From contig VZQC01013731.1 of NCBI GenBank assembly GCA_009823505.1, positions 133,319 through 197,318 of the forward strand: 64,000 bases of DNA, read 5' to 3'. The notes below the pieces were generated by a model. That model had not been told where the DNA came from, did no database searches, and was given only the letters and a program-made list of their open reading frames with translations. This document shows positions 58,994-64,000 of this stretch, piece after piece. The DNA is from Rhizomys pruinosus. Taxonomy: Eukaryota > Chordata > Mammalia > Rodentia > Spalacidae. How positions within the stretch are numbered: the stretch's first letter is position 1; each line of letters opens with the position of its first letter. A program made the position numbers and the translations under genes.

Positions 58994-59345
58994 GCCAGGT
59001 GGGGTGGGGTACACCTTTGATCTTAGCACTGGGGAGGCAAAGGCAGGCAGATCTCTGTAAGATCAAGGCCAGCCTGGTGTACACAAAGAGTTGCAGGCCA
59101 GATGGGGCTACAGGGAGACCCTATCTCAAAAAGACCAAAACAAACAAACAAACAAACAAAAATCAAAATTCTATATGTAAGGTTTGTGGGAGAGAAGATA
59201 GAAAGTAATGATTAAAGTTATAAATTATTTTCAAAATTGATACTGGTCATGGTGTGCCACATACCTTTATTCCCAACATTCCAGAGGCAGAGGCAGGAGG
59301 ATTGACACTACTGGGGTATAGACGGAGACCCTGTCTCAAAAAACT
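58994..59345 (+). mobile_element. Two B1 SINEs
   Basis: A complete copy (58994-59161) and a diverged copy (59243-59345). Confidence 0.8.
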
Positions 59346-61790
59346 TTTTTTTATTTAATTTTTCCTGCTCCTATCTCAGTTTTGCAAGGTAACTGAAGTT
59401 TGATTAATGGCTAAAATCTACGTATTGCTTACTAGTTTGCCAATTTGATTAATCTTCCAAAATTAAAGTTAGATTATTAATTCAACCAACATTTATTGAT
59501 GATCTCTAGGATAGCATATATTACACAAAATTATGAGGATGTGAACCCTACCTTTACAAGGCTTCCTATTATGGAGTGACAAAGCAAGTCCTGAATAAAT
59601 GATTTAATATAGCAAATTCCAAATCAATGCAGTGTTACCTCCAATATGAACGTCGCCGATGCCCTGTCAGGCGGCATCTGCAGTCTGAGTCTTGAAAATC
59701 CATTATAAAAACTCCAATTAACTGTTTCCAGAGTCTTTGGCCTTTTATTAATATGGAATCTATAAGCATTCAGAATTCCTTATTCATTAAACTTATCATA
59801 GAAGGCTACTGTTATTAAATAATACTGCTTAATTATTAGCATCTTGGCAGATATTTGCATCTTACAAAAAGCACATGTAACAAAAGACTAATCTCCAAAT
59901 TAAACTATTTGACCTACTTATCCAGGGAGCCTTTAAAATGAGAACAGTTCCATTTTCCCTTTCATCAAGTTGAACTGCTCTAAGAGACCTAACTTTAAAA
60001 ACAAAAGAAAAACAAATGAAACCAATGTGCATATGTACCAACAAAGCAATACATAAATATATATTCCTTAATAAACACTATAATAATTAAGTACTAATAA
60101 AGAACAATGTTCAGTTTCACTACAAAGTAGCTGTATATTTTTCACATCCATATTCTCACCAGTCGCCATGTCAAAAATTCCATGCTTTATTTAAAGATGT
60201 ACCCTTATCCTAGATGTATACTATATATAGACATTAAGCCATTAATGATATCAGAAGGTGCTACTACTACAGAAAGGCTCATAGGCCACATGATATGTTC
60301 ATCTGGACAGTAATGCTCACTTTCTAAAAAGTGAATGCTTGGTATCATGGTAACTGTGATTCATGAGAAGATAGTCAATCCAGTTGAGTTCAATTAAGAT
60401 TCTGGGCTCAATTAACATTACAAATATAAAATGAGATGTTATAATATTAGGAAACTGATCAATATACAGAAATCTGTAGGATAGTTGAAAAGTAAGAGAA
60501 AAGTAGTGGGAAAAGACTAGCAAAAGGAAAAAGAAACTTAAAATTAAAGCAGAAACCATGATTGGATGGTTTCCTTCTGATGTCACAATTACCCTACTCA
60601 ACAATAAAAGTAGAAATTAGGAAACAGCCACTTAGTTGACGTGTAGATGGAGGTCACCAACCACATGGCTCCTGTCACACAGACATCTAGTTGGAACTTG
60701 CATACTGGTAAGTTACAACTTCGGAAATTTTAGCCAGACTTTTGAACTCAGCATCACCACTCCCTTGTCATTAACAGATACTTTCGGCCTGTTGCCCATG
60801 GTAGTTGGCCAACATCAGGATATCCTGCTGCTTCCAATGCACACTTCATTTACAGCTCCAGACCCTGTTTTCCTTCAGTATCATTTGCAACTCAATCCCT
60901 TTATTTTATTTTCTTTCTCTCTAACGGTTCCTTTTTCTGACATCTCTTTTCATTGATGATACCACTTCCTGAAAACTAGCTAACTAAAAATTTCCTCCTC
61001 CTGCCTGTTTATTTAATGGAGGTCAAACGGGAAAACTTTGGGTTTCCCACCTTGTTCTCCTTGCATTCTGTTATGAGATGCTTCCCTTTTATTGTATTCT
61101 TTGCTTCCTGTTTCCATCCTTTCTATCAAGAACCTTTCCTACTCTTTCCAGTGGTGGTAATGTCTACCTTAAAGTTTGGGTTCACCTCGTATTTTGCCTT
61201 CCAAATCTTTAGAAGACTGTACTGGTTCTGCAGTCCAAACATAGCTGTTTACCACCTTCATCAGCATTCTCCTAGCTACTCTTTTTCTTAAATAGTTCAT
61301 ATTTGACTTAATGCAAGGTTCTGTCTAAAGCAACAATCATCTGATACTATTTACACCCACCAAAACTTCCTTTAATCTCAAAAAAAAAAAAATCGGACTT
61401 GTACAATGGTCACCAAAGCCCACATGATCTAGTTTTGAACTTCACCTCCCTCACAGGAAAACTTCATCAAGGAAATACAAGTAAAACCAACACATGTAGA
61501 CTAGGCAACCATATCCACTAGCATCACAAAGAAGCAGACAAACCCAATGGAGGCCTTGTGGTGCCATGCTTTTCTGGTGATGTATCATCAGTCTGCCTGT
61601 CTACAGGTGAGGGAGGCAGTGTTACACGGTAAATGACAAAAAAGTCCTTGGTCTTTTTTTTACGGTATTTTCCAGGGATCCCCAAAAAGCAAACTACAGG
61701 GAAAGATGTTCAATAATTTTGTAATTGGAAATATTTATTTGAAAATCTAAAACTAATTCAAACTTTTATTCAAATGAGTTAAAATATTTT
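59346..61790. other. Upstream intergenic DNA
   Basis: Short open frames near 60636-61291 lack any domain or codon signal. A small CpG-rich patch stands out at about 59645-59690. No gene is recognised. Confidence 0.55.
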
Positions 61791-61792
61791 TA

Positions 61793-61963
61793 GCCAGGCT
61801 TGGTGGTGGACACCTTTAATCCCAGCACTCAGGAGGCAGAGGCGGCAGGGAGGCAGAAGCAGGTGGATCTTGGATCTCTCAGTTTAAGGCCAGCCTGGTC
61901 TACATAGCGAGTTCCAGGCCAGCTGGTGCTACAGAGTGCCCTGTCTCAAAAAGACCAAAACAA
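61793..61963 (+). mobile_element. B1 SINE with small internal duplications
   Basis: The ggaggcagag and ggatct blocks are each repeated. Confidence 0.85.
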
Positions 61964-61984
61964 TTTTTTAATATTTATTATTTT

Positions 61985-62197
61985 TCTTTTCTGTTTATGA
62001 GGGAATTGCCTGTATGTATGTATGTATGTATGTATGTATGTATGTATGTATGTGCACCTGTCATGCAAAGCCCAAGATCAAAAGAGGGAGTCAGAGTCCC
62101 CTAGAATTAGAGTTATGGACAATTGTTAGTTGCCATGTGGGTGCTGGAAACCAAACCCAGGTCCTTTACAAGAGCAGCCAGTGCTCTTAACCTCTGA
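61985..62197 (-). mobile_element. B2 SINE with internal (TATG)n
   Basis: Reverse B2 with a (TATG)n run at 62015-62053. Confidence 0.82.
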
Positions 62198-62205
62198 CCC
62201 ATGTT

Positions 62206-62206
<1 letters not shown>

Positions 62207-62251
<45 letters not shown>
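62207..62251. repeat. (CT)n microsatellite
   Basis: About 22 CT units between a B2 and a B1. Confidence 0.95.
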
Positions 62252-62253
<2 letters not shown>

Positions 62254-62665
62254 CTTTTTCAGACAGTGTCTCTCTATACCCCCAGCTATCCTGGAACTCA
62301 CTATATAGACTAGGCTGGCTTTGGACTCACAGATATATGCCTGCCTCTGCCTCCCAAGTGCTGGGATTAAAGGCGTGCACCACCACGCCCATCTACATTT
62401 TTTTCTCTTATTTCAAGCCTTTCCACATAAATGTAGTTACTTCATTAATAAAAATCATGCCATTATTTTCAGTTTACTCTTGAGCTACAGTTTTACTTTA
62501 TTGTTTGTTTATTTTTTTTTTATGGTCTTTTTGAGACAGGGTCTCCTTGCAGTCCTAGCTGTCCTGGAACTCCCTATGTAGACCAGGCTGACCTTGAACT
62601 TACAAAGATCTGCCTGCCTCTGCCTTCTGAGTACTGAGATTAAAGGCATGTGCCACCATGCCTGG
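62252..62665 (-). mobile_element. Two B1 SINEs
   Basis: Reverse B1 copies at 62252-62395 and 62515-62665. Confidence 0.88.
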
Positions 62666-62712
62666 TGAGCTACACAGTTTTAATCTATCACTGTTTGAAA
62701 TTAACCACTGAG

Positions 62713-62915
62713 CCATGTTAAGAGCATTGGCTCCTCTTGCAGAAGGCTGGAGTTCAGTTCCCAGTTCCCACATGTCAGCTAACAACTATCCATATATACC
62801 TCCAGTTCCAGTTGATCTGACTGTCTTTTGATCTTCAGAAGGGGCTTTGCACCACATGGATGTATATACAGACATGCAGGCATTATACTTATACACGTAA
62901 AATAATTTTTAAAAA
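62713..62915 (+). mobile_element. 5'-truncated B2 SINE
   Basis: Begins about 25 bp into the B2 consensus. Confidence 0.78.
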
Positions 62916-62934
62916 TTACAAATAAGCCGGGTGT

Positions 62935-63070
62935 GGTGGCACACACCTTTAATCCCAGCCTGGTCTACATAGTGAGCTTCAGGCCAGCTGGGACCAAAGG
63001 GAGATCCTCTCTCAAAAAGACCAAAAAAAATTACAAGTAAATAAATAAATAAATAAATAAATAAAATAAT
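62935..63070 (+). mobile_element. B1 deletion variant, copy 1
   Basis: aatcccagcctggtctac joins the two sides of a roughly 45-bp deletion; (AAAT)n tail. Confidence 0.85.
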
Positions 63071-63526
63071 TACTCTTTATGCCTAGCTAGACTGACCAAG
63101 AACATTCTACCTTATTTAATAGGAATATAATCCCTATTCTCCAAGTTATAATAATAATAATTTTCCCATTTCCTTAAATGACATTGCCAGTAATTGAGAT
63201 TCATTGTTAACTGTGTGCTTAAGTTACAGAAAGGCTGGCAGACCCTTCTCAGTCCTTTTTAGTAAATCCTACCTATCATGCACAATGCCTTGTTTTCCTC
63301 ATAACCAAATAATCAATCTACTAGCAAATGATTGAAAGAGGTTTTCAGGTGGTCAGATGATGATGTTTTAGTAAATTCTGGTTTCTATACAGAAAGTGGG
63401 TGAAAAGATCAAGACAAGAGACAAGAGGTAATTAAAAGGGTTATGGTAGGTCCAATGAGAAAGTAAGAGGGCCATGGTGGGTCCAATTAGATGTGATATA
63501 ACTGATTCAATGTTCTGTGGCCTTTG

Positions 63527-63765
63527 TGGGCAGGGGTGGTGGAACACGCCTTTAATCCCAGCACTCAGGAGGCAGAGGCAGGCTGATATCTGTGAGTTAA
63601 AGGCCAGACTGGTGAGGTCAGAGTGAGCTCCAGAATGAACTCCAGGTCAAATTAGCCTGGTGTGGAGGTGCACACCTTTAATCCCAGCCTGGTCTACGTA
63701 GTGAGCCTCAGGTCAGCTAGGACTAAAGGGAGACCCTGTCTCAAAAAGACCAAAAAAGAAATAAA
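63527..63765 (+). mobile_element. B1 SINE and B1 deletion variant, copy 2
   Basis: An ordinary B1 (63527-63650) is followed by a copy (63655-63755) with the same deletion junction as the copy at 62935. Confidence 0.83.
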
Positions 63766-64000
63766 ATCAACTTTGTTCCAAGCTATCTATCTCAAAATAC
63801 ATTATCCTCAACCAAATAAATAACAACCATAATATTTTTAAATTAGTATATATTAATTTTAGTATGTATTAATTATACAAAAGAGTGGCTTTCATTGTGA
63901 CATTTTGATACATTATATAAGCTACCTTAAATTTATTAACTCCTCAGGAATGGGAAAGTCTGTGATAGGCCCTGCCTGATCCATGACAAGAAAATACCAA

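Noticed and set aside
60636..61291. Upstream protein-coding gene
   Set aside because: Two short frames lack homology, splice structure or start context that I can support.

Overview
The window is AT-rich nuclear DNA of a muroid rodent. It is packed with B1, B2, B3 and ID-type SINEs and rodent LINE-1. The young B2 subfamily and the L1 ORF2 differ from what I know of Mus, so a cricetid (hamster, vole or deer mouse type) is my best guess; that is inference.

The one host gene is on the minus strand: the first 15 coding exons of Naalad2 (N-acetylated alpha-linked acidic dipeptidase 2, glutamate carboxypeptidase III, M28 family). Exon 1 with the start codon is near 56.8 kb and exon 15 near 3.7 kb. 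All 15 exons have AG/GT borders, their phases match, and together they give exactly 532 codons of a protein of about 740 residues. Four of the five expected zinc ligands and the catalytic glutamate are present. The last exons, with the fifth ligand, lie beyond the left edge. From 57 to 64 kb is upstream DNA with no recognisable gene.

The rest is a record of retrotransposition. (1) 641-2097 is an L1-processed copy of a gammaretrovirus-like RNA: R-U5-PBS-env remnant-U3-R-poly(A), flanked by a matching target-site duplication. (2) 10384-18471 is a full-length L1, antisense in intron 13, with 5' monomers, a broken ORF1, an intact 1277-codon ORF2 and a very long 3' UTR. It landed in the A-rich tail of a B2, and both duplications can still be read. 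(3) 38554-39045 is a solo ERVK-like LTR in the same sense as Naalad2. (4) Two B2-head/B1 composite SINEs and one B2-head-only copy share one breakpoint in B2. (5) Older L1 mosaics fill 18.5-22.1 kb and 39.7-48.1 kb. (6) Intron 5 holds a higher-order array of degenerate telomere-like repeats, and intron 6 holds a three-copy 84-bp repeat.

I found no prokaryote-like system, CRISPR array or new protein-coding gene. The most unusual content is the processed provirus, the recurrent B2 breakpoint and the composite telomere-like array.
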